This document shows positions 12,251 to 23,656 of a stretch of DNA of 64,000 bases, in pieces. This DNA is from Adiantum capillus-veneris. Taxonomy: Eukaryota; Streptophyta; Polypodiopsida; Polypodiales; Pteridaceae. The notes under the pieces are model-generated. The model ran no database searches. It was not told where the DNA came from and saw only the letters and a program-made list of their open reading frames with translations. Location of the stretch: the NCBI GenBank assembly GCA_014529385.2, contig CM043952.1:63540870-63604869 (forward strand). The letters run 5' to 3'. Made by a program: the position numbers and the translations under genes. The first letter of the stretch is position 1. Each line of letters opens with the position of its first letter.

Positions 12251-13818
12251 TCAAGGATGGAGGGGGGAAGAAGGAGGCTTGGATGGAAAGTACATTCTCT
12301 CTCTCTCTCTCTCCCCCTCGCTAGAAGTTCCATGGAGACAGGCGTGGGCAAGAGCCCTTGAAAGGAGGAGCAGCCAAGGTTGAAGACGACAGTGTGTAGA
12401 GCCTCTTAGAGTGAAAAGTGAGTGGGCATTGACCTACACATTTCTGCTTGCATGAGGGCTTAATGAGGTTGCATGGCCCTGGTCAGCAAGTCTCGATGTA
12501 GCGGTAAGGGATGGGAAGCAAGGCATCGGCATCTCTCACTTGTTTTCCCTGCAGCGTAGACGACAACAGCCCAACTTTGAGCTTTTATTTTCATACACGG
12601 GCACCTAATCTTGGCCATTTCCTAAAACCCTAAGCAAGCATGCTTGCCCACTGGGCACACACCCCTCAAGATCTTAGGATCTCAATTAGCTTGGGTATAC
12701 GAAGCCGTTGAGTTTCCAAATTAGGAAGTAGGCGAAAGCAATAGAGGCTGCAGATTCTTTCAAATCGGTTGCCATATGGGCTCCACAATAACAAATTCTA
12801 CCAATTGCGTTTGACAAGGTTTTGAGCAAGGCTGCTAGGCAACGAGGATGTCGATGCTCAGTTCGAGGTTCATGGAAGCTCGAACATCCCAGCCAGGCAC
12901 TTGAGATGGCACGTTTATACAATTATGTTATGAGGTATGAAATCAATTTTGATTGTGTTTGCAAAATTTTTCAAGTACATGTTGAATATTATGGCATGCA
13001 ACGGCTATGTGTCATGCCATGATTTAAAAACAAAAATTTACTAACCCTCGTGATACATGCAAGGCTTGTGACCATTACTTGCATCAACTAGCAAAGCTGA
13101 GTTTAATACCCACGTTCGGGCAAGACACCTTTATGTAGGCTTCATACGAAAAATCAAGTAAAAGCACGGCTTGTGGCTTGTTCGATATATGTATTCGGCA
13201 AGGCCGATCAATACTTTTAATTCACAAATCCCCCGGAACTCCTTCTCTCTAATTTGGAGTTATAGATTTTCTCGAGCATGGCTCCCTCAACAAATTTTTT
13301 GGGACTCAATACATTCAACACCACGTATGGAGTAGGACTCTGTATGTGGCTACCCATGAGCAAGCCTTGTGTATTGTCTTATAATTTTCAAAATGTTTGA
13401 AGCTTAAATCTATGGAAAATCAAGGCTTTCAAGAGCATGGCTCTGTCCCTCTGTATATGCATTGGATGCATGGTCGCTCCATCAACCTTATACCTTGCCA
13501 CAATGCGGGCACCACCCTTACATACAACCCATTGATTTCACTGGCTATGCTATGACTTCCAATGCCAAGGGTAGTGGTTACACAAGTTGAGTTTGACATT
13601 TAATGGCTAGATGTTAACCACTATCTCTTTCAATATTGAGCAGTCGCATGCTTCTCAATATGTTGCATGATTTGGCAAGACCATTTTTCTATGCAAGCTG
13701 CTTGACAAGGTCAACTCTCTTTGGCATTTGTGCGTCAATAGACGCATTAGTTTGCTACAAGAACTTATGAGAGTTATGTCTCATCTTTCTGATGGACTTC
13801 TAGGAAGAAAGTCTTCAA
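12251..13818 (+). other. Internal region of element A, left of the nested copia
   Basis: After the leader (12251-12420) there is no ORF with a recognisable domain on either strand, and no similarity that I can see to the pol genes elsewhere in the window. Confidence 0.55.
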
Positions 13819-13823
13819 GTTAA

Positions 13824-14040
13824 TGTTGGGATTAAAGCCCAAGTGGCCTCTTATGCGGATATGGCCGGCCGCCCGCCTAACTCACTTACCTCTAACTCTT
13901 TGTATATACTAACATATTCTTTGTGAATACTAAGGATTTGGGAGATAACCCTTCTAACAGATCTCTCTGCGTACTGTACTGTGTAAGCTGTGTGTGTGTG
14001 TGAGAGAGAGAGTCGACCCACGCTCCGCTCCGCGACTTCA
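13824..14040 (+). repeat. Copia D 5' LTR (217 bp)
   Basis: TGTTGGGATTAAAG at the start and CGCGACTTCA at the end. A TATATA box lies at 13903-13908 and a short TG/AG microsatellite near 13990-14012 lies in the presumed transcribed part. Confidence 0.97.
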
Positions 14041-14042
14041 AT

Positions 14043-14055
14043 TGGTATCAGAGCC
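14043..14055 (+). promoter_or_regulatory. Copia D primer-binding site
   Basis: TGGTATCAGAGCC starts 2 bases after the 5' LTR and is the classic initiator-methionine tRNA complementary site of plant copia elements. Confidence 0.92.
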
Positions 14056-15107
14056 TTGGTTCAGTGCGGATTTGCGCAATCGCGCGCGCGCGCACTTTTC
14101 TGGCAGATTCTGGATCCGGAGTTCGAAGATTCACACTCGGTGTTCCGGGGGCGTTTCCAGCAGGCGACCTGGGGTTTTACCCCCCTTTCGAAGCCGTTTA
14201 TGCCCTCAGAATTTCGTTCTGAGCACTACAGCAGAAGATAGATTTCAGCCGCAAAGAAATCCGTCTTGTGTAGATTGGCAAGCAGGAGGTGGTCGACATC
14301 AATATCGACATCGACATACATCACTTATTCGTCTTCAGAGCATCATCTATAGACCAGGTACACATATATATCATCAGATATATATATTGCAGTCTGCATT
14401 GCTACTTCTTGTGCTTGCCAGGTTCCAGGGGAGGTGTGGCCATACGACGGCTTGACACCACTGGCATGTATTGCAGATTGATGTACTGTGATTGTGGGTC
14501 TGCTAGTTGTGAGTCACGCTAGCAGACAGACCGCCGCAGCGGTCATAGGACAGTGATTGGTCTATTATAGGATGTATGCTAGTTCTGGGCAGTTTGCTGA
14601 GCCATCTGAGAGGGTCGTGTGTGAGGTTTTTTGAAGCCAAGCACTGGGGGCTGGGTTACCCAGTGTGAGGTGGATTAGGTTGCTGGAGTTCCCCTCTACA
14701 CGCATCCTCTTCGGCGACTTTTATCCCTTAGGATGTATGACTTTGTGTAGACACTGGATTGCATCTTATGCGTCAGGCCGTTGAGGCATTGTTCAGGGTT
14801 CAGTCTTGAGACAGATACAGGTTCTGTCATCGCCCAGAGAGGAGACAGTGTATGCTTACAGGACAGCATATTACAGGGATTTTTTAGATTTGTCATTGGT
14901 CAGCTATTTATGATTGTTTCTTGAGCTATCTTTTGGTTCCCAGAGCTCAGTTTACAGGGGAGACTCTGTCAAAAATTTTCAAAAATACTGACAGTTCCTG
15001 AGGAGAGGTGTTCAGCTTGTTGATTATAGCTTGTTTACTGTGTACAGAGGCCAGTTTACAGGGGAAACTCTGCCGGATTTTTCTCAGGAGTAAACAGTTT
15101 GGCAGAT
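14056..15107 (+). other. Copia D leader (long 5' untranslated region)
   Basis: About 1.05 kb lies between primer-binding site and polyprotein. It contains a (CG)n-like CGCGCGCGCG stretch near 14081 and an imperfect direct repeat CAGTTTACAGGGG at 14948-14960 and 15052-15064, the second copy ending about 45 bases before the start codon. The shared block continues as (A/G)ACTCTG. It probably carries packaging or translation signals, but this is inference. Confidence 0.6.
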
Positions 15108-18100
15108 ATGGCATCTTCTCAAAGTGAGACTCTTTACAACATAAAGAAGCTGGATGGCACAAACTTTCCATTCTGGAAGAAGCAGATTTGGCAGGTTTTG
15201 GTGCAGAAAAAACAAGTGAAGCCACTGAAGCTCAAAGGGGAGAGACCAGAATTTATGGCTCAAGATGAGTGGGAAGAGCTTGACGAGTTAGCTTGTTCCA
15301 CAATCATGCTGACACTGGCAGAAAATGTTTACTTCAACGTAGCAGAAGAGACTACAGCGTATGGCGTATGGCAAAAGCTATGTGATATGTACGAGAAACA
15401 AAGTGCTGCTTCTCAGATTTACTGGCTCAAGAAATTGGTGGATTTGAAGATGAAGGAAGGGACAGCCATGTCAAATCATCTGAATGAATTTCACTCAATT
15501 TTCAGCCAGTTAACAGCACAAGAGATAGTCTTTCCAGATTTAGTGAAGGCTATGTTTCTCTTAATCACTTTGCCAGACAGTTGGGATACTTTTCGTACAG
15601 CGTTAAGTAATTCTGTCGTGCCAGAAGGTCTTACGAGTGCCAATGTAGAAGGCAGCTTGCTCACAGAGGAAGTGAACAGGAAGAACATTGACAAAGGCAA
15701 AGGCAATAGTGCTTTGGTCGTTCGAGGGAGACAACAGTTTAAAGAAAAGAAGGGTAAGAAGGCACAAAACCGAAGTAAGTCTCGTGATTCGAAGTCAAAG
15801 GATGACATAGAATGCTACCATTGTGGCAAGAAGGGTCACATGAAGCGAGACTGTACGAAGTGGAAACAAGAAAAAGGCAAAACAAAGAGTTTTGAGCAAG
15901 ATGAAAAGAAGAGTTCAGTGAAGATTGAAGAGGTGAATGTCACAGGATCTGGTTCAGACAGTGATTCTGGTATAGCAGCTGGTGACATCTTCCTTACAAG
16001 CAATCTTGATTCTGTTTTCTTGACTGCAGAGGATGGACATGCTATGAGTGATTGGATTATCGACTCAGGGGCATCTTTACATGTTTCTCCGCACAAAGAG
16101 TGGTTTACATTATATGTGGCTACTAAAGATTATGTCAGACTTGGCAATGAGCAGGTTTGTGACATACTTGGAGTGGGAGATGTGCAGTTGAAGTTTCAGA
16201 ATGGCTCTTCTTTATGGCTCAAGAATGTCAGACATGTTCCAGCAATCCGAAAGAGCTTGATTAGTACAGGGAAGTTGGATGATGCGGGTTATGTGACAGT
16301 TTTTGGGAACAGCGCTTGGAAGATCTCCAAAGGTTCGATGACTGTAGCACATGGCAGCAAGTCAGGAACTCTGTACACTTTACATGTTTCAGAGGTTAAA
16401 AACCATGTAATTAATGTGATTGAGCAGCCAAGTGTGTCACTGTGGCATCGTAGATTGGGACATATGTCAAAAAGAGGAATGGAAATACTTTCTCATTATG
16501 GTTATTTGCCTGGCTTTTCATTTCAAGATTTCGAGTTTTGTGAGCATTGTGTTTATGGTAAGCAAACACAGGAACCGCACAGATCAAAGAGGAATCGTAG
16601 GGACGAACGGTTAGCTCTTGTACACAGTGACCTATGCGGACCAATGCCTAGTTTGTCACTAGGGGGAGCAGCGTACTTTTGTACATTCATAGATGACTAT
16701 TCTCGCAAAGTATGGGTTTACTTCTTGAAGCACAAGGATGAGGTGCTCAAGGTCTTTAAGACATTCTTGCAGCTGGTGGAGAATCAGAGTGGTCAGAAGC
16801 TGAAGTGCTTGAGAACTGACAATGGTGGAGAGTACGTTTCCAAAGCTTTTCAAGACTTTTGTGAAGCAAAAGGGATTAAGCGGGAACTTACTGCACCATA
16901 TAATCCTTCACAGAATGGGGTTGCAGAACGTATGAATAGGACCATACAAGAGAAGGTCAGAAGCATGTTGTCAAATGCTGAGTTGCCTGATGGATTTTGG
17001 GCGGAAGCAGTGGCTACAGCAGTCCATTTGATCAACAGGTCTCCTAGTAGGGTTCTGGATAAGAGTGCAGTGGCCGAGATGCTATGGACAGGCAAGGCAC
17101 CTTCGTATAAGCATCTCAGAGTCTTTGGTTGTGAAGCTTATAGCCATATTCCTAAGGAGTTCAGAAATAAGTTAGAACCAAAGAGCAAGAAGTGTATATT
17201 TCTTGGCTACGGAGAATCGGGCGAGATGGGTTACCGGCTTTGGGATCCTGAGTCCAGAAAGCTTATTCGTAGCAATGATGTGCATTTCAATGAAGCCAAG
17301 TTTCACGCTAAGCCAGAGAAGACAGAGGAGATCAGAAGAGTTGTCTTCAGGGAAGATGGACCTAGTGCTAGCACATCAAGACAGCATGGTCAGGCTCAGG
17401 AACAGCCTATAGTGGCTAGAGAGGCAGAATCAGTTGTGGTGAGACGTTCTGAGCGTGTCTCCAAACCACCTGATCGTTATGTGCCATCTCTAAATTATGT
17501 CATGCTCACAGATTGCGGAGAACCATCTTGTTACAAGGAAGCATTACAAGTGGTTGACTCGAAAAAATGGCAGTTGGCCATGCAGTCAGAGATGACAGCT
17601 CTGCATAAAAACCAGACATGGAAGTTGGTTAAATTACCACAGGGCAAAAAGGCTCTACCTTGTAAATGGGTTTACAGGTATAAGATCACCGCTCATGATA
17701 GTCAGCCAAAGTACAAAGCAAGGCTTGTTGCCAAGGGCTTTAAGCAAGAACAAGGCATTGACTTTGATGAAGTCTTCTCTCCAGTGGTCAAGATGACTAC
17801 ATTGAGATGCTTTCTTGCATTGGTTGCTATATTGGATTTGGTGTTGCACCAAATGGATGTCAAGACAGCATTCTTGCATGGTGATTTAGATGTGGAAATT
17901 TACATGCAGCAGCCAGAAGGGTTTGTTGAGAAAGGCATGGAACATTTGGTATGCCAGTTGTTAAAGAGTCTTTATGGCTTAAAACAATCACCGAGGGCAT
18001 GGTACCATAAGTTCCACCAGTTTATGCTTTCTCAAGGCTACAAACGTAGTGAGTTCGATCCCTGTCTATATACAAAGAAGGCTAAGGATGGCAGTTGGCT

Positions 18101-19073
18101 GATCCTTATTTTGTATGTGGATGACATGTTGATTGCTGGCAAACACTTGGAAGAAATTTCAGCTTTGAAGTCAAAGATGGCAAAATCGTTTGACATGAAA
18201 GACATGGGTGAGGCAAGTCATATACTTGGTATGCGCATTGAGAGAGACAGATCAAAGAAGTTGATTTGGTTATCTCAAACAGACTATATTGACAAGGTTT
18301 TGCAACGTTTCAATATGGAGAAGGGAAAGGCATTGAGTGTTCCATTGCCACCATATGTGAAACTTAGCAAACAAGATTGTCCTGTGTCTGAGGAAGCAAA
18401 GGCTGAAATGGATAAGATTCCATATGCGTCTGCAGTGGGTAGTTTGATGTATGCAATGATTGCTACACGTCCGGATATTGCATTTGCAGTGGGAGTGGTT
18501 AGCAGATATATGTCAAATCCCGGCAAGAAACATTGGGAGGCAGTGAAAGGTATCATGAGATACTTAAAACATACAAAGAGTATGCGCATATGCTATGGTA
18601 GTCAGGATTTGAGTGTCAGAGGATACACTGACTCACATTATGCAGGAGACTTGGATAAAAGGAGATCTACATCAGGCTATGTCTTTACATTGGCTGGAGG
18701 TGCCATATCATGGCGATCTCGATTACAAGATTGTGTTACGCAGTCTACTACAGAAGCTGAGTATGTTGCAGCAAATGAGGCATGCAAAGAAGCTATTTGG
18801 CTTGGTAGATTGGTTGCAGACTTGGGAATCAATGCAGATATGCCAGAGTTATATTGTGATAGTCAAAGTGCTATACAATTGGCAAAGAATCCAGTGTTCC
18901 ATTTGAAGACTAAGCATATTGATGTCAAATATCACTTCATTAGGGAAGTACTTGAAGACAAGCAGATACAACTGCTGAAGATCCACACCAAGGACAATCC
19001 TGCTGATCTACTCACAAAGGGACTTCCAGGAGAGGGCTTTGTGCATTGTCGTGAGTTATTGGGCATTGGATAG
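15108..19073 (+). CDS. Ty1/copia gag-pol polyprotein (1321 aa, intact)
   Basis: One frame encodes all functions of copia retrotransposition. Gag/UBN2-type region about residues 10-200. Zinc knuckle CYHCGKKGHMKRDC about 236-249. Aspartic protease DSGAS near 319. GAG-pre-integrase HRRLGHMSKRGM near 446 with CEHCVYGK. Integrase core with D near 508 (HSDLCGP), D near 571 (RTDNGGE) and E near 607 (NGVAERMNR), giving the D-D-35-E spacing. Reverse transcriptase with YVDDM at 1003-1007. RNase H with YTDSHYAGD near 1173. The first ATG is at 15108, nine bases inside a longer frame that opens with TTG. Length and order are normal for the family, and no stop or frameshift is present. Gag and Pol are in one frame, so the protein ratio must be set some other way. 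Confidence 0.97.
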   Translation: MASSQSETLYNIKKLDGTNFPFWKKQIWQVLVQKKQVKPLKLKGERPEFMAQDEWEELDELACSTIMLTLAENVYFNVAEETTAYGVWQKLCDMYEKQSAASQIYWLKKLVDLKMKEGTAMSNHLNEFHSIFSQLTAQEIVFPDLVKAMFLLITLPDSWDTFRTALSNSVVPEGLTSANVEGSLLTEEVNRKNIDKGKGNSALVVRGRQQFKEKKGKKAQNRSKSRDSKSKDDIECYHCGKKGHMKRDCTKWKQEKGKTKSFEQDEKKSSVKIEEVNVTGSGSDSDSGIAAGDIFLTSNLDSVFLTAEDGHAMSDWIIDSGASLHVSPHKEWFTLYVATKDYVRLGNEQVCDILGVGDVQLKFQNGSSLWLKNVRHVPAIRKSLISTGKLDDAGYVTVFGNSAWKISKGSMTVAHGSKSGTLYTLHVSEVKNHVINVIEQPSVSLWHRRLGHMSKRGMEILSHYGYLPGFSFQDFEFCEHCVYGKQTQEPHRSKRNRRDERLALVHSDLCGPMPSLSLGGAAYFCTFIDDYSRKVWVYFLKHKDEVLKVFKTFLQLVENQSGQKLKCLRTDNGGEYVSKAFQDFCEAKGIKRELTAPYNPSQNGVAERMNRTIQEKVRSMLSNAELPDGFWAEAVATAVHLINRSPSRVLDKSAVAEMLWTGKAPSYKHLRVFGCEAYSHIPKEFRNKLEPKSKKCIFLGYGESGEMGYRLWDPESRKLIRSNDVHFNEAKFHAKPEKTEEIRRVVFREDGPSASTSRQHGQAQEQPIVAREAESVVVRRSERVSKPPDRYVPSLNYVMLTDCGEPSCYKEALQVVDSKKWQLAMQSEMTALHKNQTWKLVKLPQGKKALPCKWVYRYKITAHDSQPKYKARLVAKGFKQEQGIDFDEVFSPVVKMTTLRCFLALVAILDLVLHQMDVKTAFLHGDLDVEIYMQQPEGFVEKGMEHLVCQLLKSLYGLKQSPRAWYHKFHQFMLSQGYKRSEFDPCLYTKKAKDGSWLILILYVDDMLIAGKHLEEISALKSKMAKSFDMKDMGEASHILGMRIERDRSKKLIWLSQTDYIDKVLQRFNMEKGKALSVPLPPYVKLSKQDCPVSEEAKAEMDKIPYASAVGSLMYAMIATRPDIAFAVGVVSRYMSNPGKKHWEAVKGIMRYLKHTKSMRICYGSQDLSVRGYTDSHYAGDLDKRRSTSGYVFTLAGGAISWRSRLQDCVTQSTTEAEYVAANEACKEAIWLGRLVADLGINADMPELYCDSQSAIQLAKNPVFHLKTKHIDVKYHFIREVLEDKQIQLLKIHTKDNPADLLTKGLPGEGFVHCRELLGIG

Positions 19074-19145
19074 ATGGCAGCCATGTAAATCTTTGTACAT
19101 TTATGTTCATAGATTTACAGTTACTTAAAGTGCCACATTGGACTT

Positions 19146-19157
19146 TAAGTGGGAGGT
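19146..19157 (+). promoter_or_regulatory. Copia D polypurine tract
   Basis: TAAGTGGGAGGT lies immediately before the 3' LTR, the expected plus-strand primer position. Confidence 0.85.
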
Positions 19158-19374
19158 TGTTGGGATTAAAGCCCAAGTGGCCTCTTATGCGGATATGGCC
19201 GGCCGCCCGCCTAACTCACTTACCTCTAACTCTTTGTATATACTAACATATTCTTTGTGAATACTAAGGATTTGGGAGATAACCCTTCTAACAGATCTCT
19301 CTGCGTACTGTACTGTGTAAGCTGTGTGTGTGTGTGAGAGAGAGAGTCGACCCACGCTCCGCTCCGCGACTTCA
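19158..19374 (+). repeat. Copia D 3' LTR (217 bp)
   Basis: I found no difference from the 5' LTR when comparing the two by eye. It is followed by the target duplication GTTAA. Confidence 0.97.
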
Positions 19375-22300
19375 GTTAATACATATTGCATAGCAGTTTC
19401 CTATTTTTGGAATATGCCATCAGCATACAAACCTATGGAAACTTTGCAACATGTTGGCGTGTTTCTTCAATAGAGATCGGAATGAACCAAGCCAAGAGGG
19501 CATGCAAGAGACATCCGATAGCTCTCAAGGTATCAATGTACATGGCTAAGAGAACGATTCAGCCAAATTACTAGACACCTCGCCACAACTTGGCGAAACG
19601 TTTGTAAATTTTCAAGTTCTGGTTATTTTTGTCTATGTTTTACTTTTGGAAATATCTCTCTGTTGTGCAAAGTAAGTGCTTGGGAAGACTCCATACGCAG
19701 CTCCTGTACAAATCACAATGTTTTTTCACTTTTCATGTGAAGCAAGGCTTCTCTTATGTGCAAAGGTATTATCGATTGCATTTAGCACCGATAATAGCAC
19801 ACATATTTGGCACTATGTGGAGATAAGCTCACAATTTACGCAACGGTGCACTGTGATGTATCCATACCAGTGTAATTGTGCACGACACAATTAACAATGG
19901 CTCACATGGTTAAGACTGTCATCGAAGCCACGGGCTTATTCTTCTATTTTTTGCTATGTATGCATGGTGTCCTAGTCCATTGGACGTATGATAATCCATC
20001 CTTGTATACGCTTCCTCTATGACACTCAATACTCTGTCAAGGACAAGGTAATTAACTGCTATCTTACCATATTTTTTATGTTATTCACAGGCAATGTGCC
20101 ATATTTAAAGTTACCCTGATACAGTCAAGCTCACAACAAAGGTTAGTGGGTCAAGATGTTACTTATAGTATCTCTCTCTATGAGGGTGTCTCCAAGTACA
20201 CAGTTGTCCGCTTATACAATAAGCTACACCTCTCTCTACAAGGGCATGTTGTTGTACGCTTATACACTAAGCTACGACACAGACATGGTCTGCACGGGAT
20301 TATATGCACGGGGCATACACCACATTCAAGTAACGGGTTTTCCTCAACCCAACATTCTCTCTCTTTCTTTCTTCCCAACTTCTATGCAGGAAAGTTAAAC
20401 TAGGCATGATTTTATTGAAATATATCTATGTCAATATGCCAATAGGAAAGGCTAAGAGCCATCTATTACCACCTATTTTGGAATGGCTAAGAGCCATTTG
20501 TTAATAGTCCAGTAGTGATTGATTTCAAGATCGAACGCTTCTATCCATTTAAGTACCCATCGATTATAATGGCAAAGCAAGTCTTTCCATTAGTGATTCC
20601 AAGGTTACATGTGAAATACTACTTGCATTTCACTAATTTTCCACTAGTGTTCCTAGGCCTTTGCCAGCAAAAAATTTGGGCATGTGCTTTTCACTATGCT
20701 ACATGTACGCATCTATTTTGGTTTTGTTTCTTTTGGTTTGATTTTTTTACATAGGATGCAAAAACAATGCTTGCTCTTCCGAGAAATGACAAGGTGAAGT
20801 AAGAGCCACACAATTTGGGCTGTGGTGCCCGAAATACGTTTTTGCATAATGCAGTTATAGACCCACTTGTAGGGTTTATTTGGCACATGTTGTCACATGG
20901 GATACAACATAGTCTAGGAGCTCAAGGAGTTCGGTTTAGCCAGTGTGGAGCAAGGATAATGAGGGTCCCTCTCACTTCCGTCGTAGAGTGTTTGCAGTTA
21001 CCTCCACACACAAGTACATCTTGTACTTGAAGGATGTTCTTTTTCAGACACCCTTACATGAGACATATTCCACATGTGGAGAATATGAGTCTCTGACATT
21101 GGCACCCACTATTTCAAGTATGTGTCACGACAAAGTTCCTAGGTGTTGGTCAAATCCGTTTTATGGACCGTTTTGAGCACAATGTGTCAAGAACAATTTT
21201 AGTGGCCAGAAATTGTCGAATACTCAGAAAGACTTGTTAAGGTACAAGTGCTACTAAACAACATTAACGGATGGTTGTTTATGCCTATAGCAAGGCTATG
21301 AGACGTTAATGAAAAAGTTTCATTGTTTGTACCTAGAAGTGGTTCATGTTTCCCCTTATATTATGTTCAAACGTTTTAGGATGGCTTGCAAATGTTTGCA
21401 ACAGCAAGTATTTAGTTTCTTTTCAAAACTAATTCCACTTCTCTTTAATGTGGGCTAGGAGTATCACATTGGCAAGAATGATCATGGATATACAGGTTCG
21501 GATCTATTTTTGGGTAAATGCATGCACACTAGGTGTTAAGGTCCCTAATGTTTAGAAAACGTTGATTTGGAACTACATGCGTATTCATCAAGTTGTTGCT
21601 TATGGAGCATTTTGCACTCTTTGTGCAGTATCTCTATGATAATACTTTTGGGTCTACCAATCACCAATAGAGATCATGGCTCGGTTTGGGTGCTTGTGGA
21701 TTTTAAAAGTTAACCACGATGGTTATTCCGGACATTGTTGATTCCTCATCAATGTTGTATGATATTGTGATCCCCATTTACCAGTCATCTAGGAAGACTG
21801 TCTGTAAACCATGGGGGAAACACACCTCAATATTGTCAGTTATCCAAGGGGATAGATAGATTACAAAGTGTAATCTTGTGCTAAAGGATATGCAAAGTGC
21901 GTACATTAGCACCAAGCACTCCAATTAATAAGCACTTATTGCTTTACTTGGAGTTTGCTTACCATCAGATAAAGCATGTTTGCGATTAGGTTTAGTCTCT
22001 TCATGTATAAGTCAGGTTCTCAACCTTGAACACTAGTTATGGTGGCGTTGTTTACTGATGAAATTTGAGAACAAGTCAAGGACTTATACTTCGATGATGA
22101 GTTATGTCAACAAGTTACCTTCATGGAAAGTGAAAAACGATACTCTTTTAGGTACATCTTTGTTGTGATAACTCGTTTAGCATGCTGGCGTGCATTCTAA
22201 ATGGAGTCTACACACTATGATTTAATTGGAAGCAATAACAAAAGATGGTTGCAAATGGACAACAATGTGCAAAATCAAGATGTTCTTCTTGATTATATTG

Positions 22301-22427
22301 GACCTCCTACTGCACCATGGTTTTGATCAAACAAACAACTGGATCCATGAGGGATACCACTGTAGAAAACATTAGTGTTCTTATGAAGATCCTACCACTT
22401 TTGCTTTCAAGGATGAAACTCCTTCTC
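19375..22427 (+). other. Internal region of element A, right of the nested copia
   Basis: No gag or pol domain is recognised. A short duplicated phrase CGCTTATACA(A/C)TAAGCTAC occurs near 20210 and 20258. The last 300 bases (about 22140-22441) are clearly homologous to 26500-26784, which precedes another family A LTR, so this is the conserved 3' end of the family. Confidence 0.55.
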
Positions 22428-22441
22428 CAAGGGGGGAGTAA
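22428..22441 (+). promoter_or_regulatory. Family A polypurine tract
   Basis: The purine run AAGGGGGGAGTAA precedes the 3' LTR. The same arrangement occurs before the LTR at 26785. Confidence 0.75.
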
Positions 22442-22611
22442 TGTCGGGCCAAGGGCTAGAGGGCAGGGCCCGACCTAGGGGAGTCATGGACTGAGGCCAA
22501 GGGACGGACTGAAGGTGTGGATAGGGGATCCAGTATAGAAGGGCTATGGGCCCTCCTATAATAGGTTGGCTGGGAGGAGGATCCGATATTTAATCTCCCT
22601 ACGGTCTTTCA
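22442..22611 (+). repeat. Family A 3' LTR (170 bp)
   Basis: It starts TGTCGGGCCAAGGG and ends GGTCTTTCA, followed by the target duplication TACCC. It shares most of its sequence with 12065-12237, with the worst match in the middle (about 22530-22555). Confidence 0.8.
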
Positions 22612-23415
22612 TACCCGTCTTTTTGGATTGCAGATCGGAGTTCTGGGTAGCAAGTTATGGCCACTTGAAGTTTTGTTGGGGGCCGGGTTTGTGCCCACTT
22701 GAGTGCATTGGAGGACGTGACTTATGGTCTCTTTTGGGCCTCGTCAGGGTTTTGAGAGGGTAGCATGAAGCAAGTGGAGCCAATCGGGACTGGCATCACC
22801 TCAATCAGAGTTCGGACCAGAGAGGTGTTTCAAATTGAAGTCAACGTTCGTTTCCGACATCATGCTGCCGGCTTGGTTTTTGGCGATTTGGACTGCCTTG
22901 GGAAAAGAGGCCGAAAAAGCCAAAGCGTGGAAATCACGGAGAGGTTTGAAGCCAAGGACCCACTCTATTGGCCAGGTTTTGCAGCTGGGAAATTTGACAA
23001 TCAGGCAAGATATGGGAGAATGGGGAAGGTGGGGACCAAAAAGGGTTTTTTTACATGCCATTTTAAGGATTTTTATGTCAAGGGTTGGAAGCTTGGGAGT
23101 TTAGGGTGCCCTGGAGGAGACATGTGGTGGTAAAAAAGGGGCCACATGCACAAGGTAGGAAGGGTGATTCGGGGTATAAGAGCAAGAGGGGATACCCCTG
23201 GTAGGTATCGCATGGGAGAAATGCTCCCTTGGAGCTCGTAGTGATGGTGTGCTCCTTGTGGGCATTGTGTGCACGGGCTTGACAATGCAAGGTGGAGGTG
23301 ACGCCCATTTTGGCTAGTGTAGGCTATGATAGCCGATGGTCGGTGGCACTAGTGGGTGGTGGTGCACAATTGGTGGTGCGGCAGGGCCAAGGTAGAGCCT
23401 GTTCCCATGCCCTCG

Positions 23416-23417
<2 letters not shown>

Positions 23418-23455
<38 letters not shown>
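23418..23455. repeat. Poly-C homopolymer (38 bp)
   Basis: 38 consecutive C bases, followed by CTCTCTCT. Translation gives polyproline only. Confidence 0.9.
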
Positions 23456-23457
<2 letters not shown>

Positions 23458-23576
23458 TCTCTAGCGAGGTCGCTAGTGCATAGGGCCTATGAGGAGGACG
23501 TGAGTCCTGTGGGGTGAGAGAGAGTGAGAGAGGGAGTGTTCAAGGCCTTCAAGGAGCTGATTGAAGGTGGCAAAGT

Positions 23577-23578
<2 letters not shown>

Positions 23579-23653
<75 letters not shown>
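23579..23653. repeat. (GA)n microsatellite
   Basis: About 75 bp of GA dinucleotide, 125 bp downstream of the poly-C run. Confidence 0.95.

Positions 23654-23656
<3 letters not shown>

Larger units (their letters stand above)
13824..19374 (+). mobile_element. Intact, young Ty1/copia element D (5551 bp)
   Basis: Two 217-bp LTRs that read identically (13824-14040 and 19158-19374) bound a complete internal region with primer-binding site, leader, one uninterrupted gag-pol frame and polypurine tract. The element is flanked by GTTAA on both sides (13819-13823 and 19375-19379). Identical LTRs plus an open polyprotein indicate a very recent insertion that may still be able to move. It sits inside the older element A. 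Confidence 0.97.
12065..22611 (+). mobile_element. Full-length LTR retroelement, family A, with a nested copia
   Basis: The 5' LTR (12065-12237) and 3' LTR (22442-22611) are similar along their whole length, roughly 84% by eye. A primer-binding site follows the first, a polypurine tract precedes the second, and the pair is flanked by the same 5 bases TACCC (12060-12064 and 22612-22616). Removing the nested copia D and its target duplication leaves about 5.0 kb. The internal sequence has no recognisable gag or pol, so this is either a very decayed element or a non-autonomous one. The diverged LTRs mark an old insertion. Confidence 0.8.

Noticed and set aside
15099-15107. Copia D start at TTG 15099
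   Set aside because: The first ATG in the frame is 15108. A plant element would not be expected to start at TTG, and nothing conserved is lost.
19185-19391. Minus-strand ORF across copia D 3' LTR
   Set aside because: It would have an LTR counterpart by necessity and spans the TG/AG repeat. There is no protein evidence.
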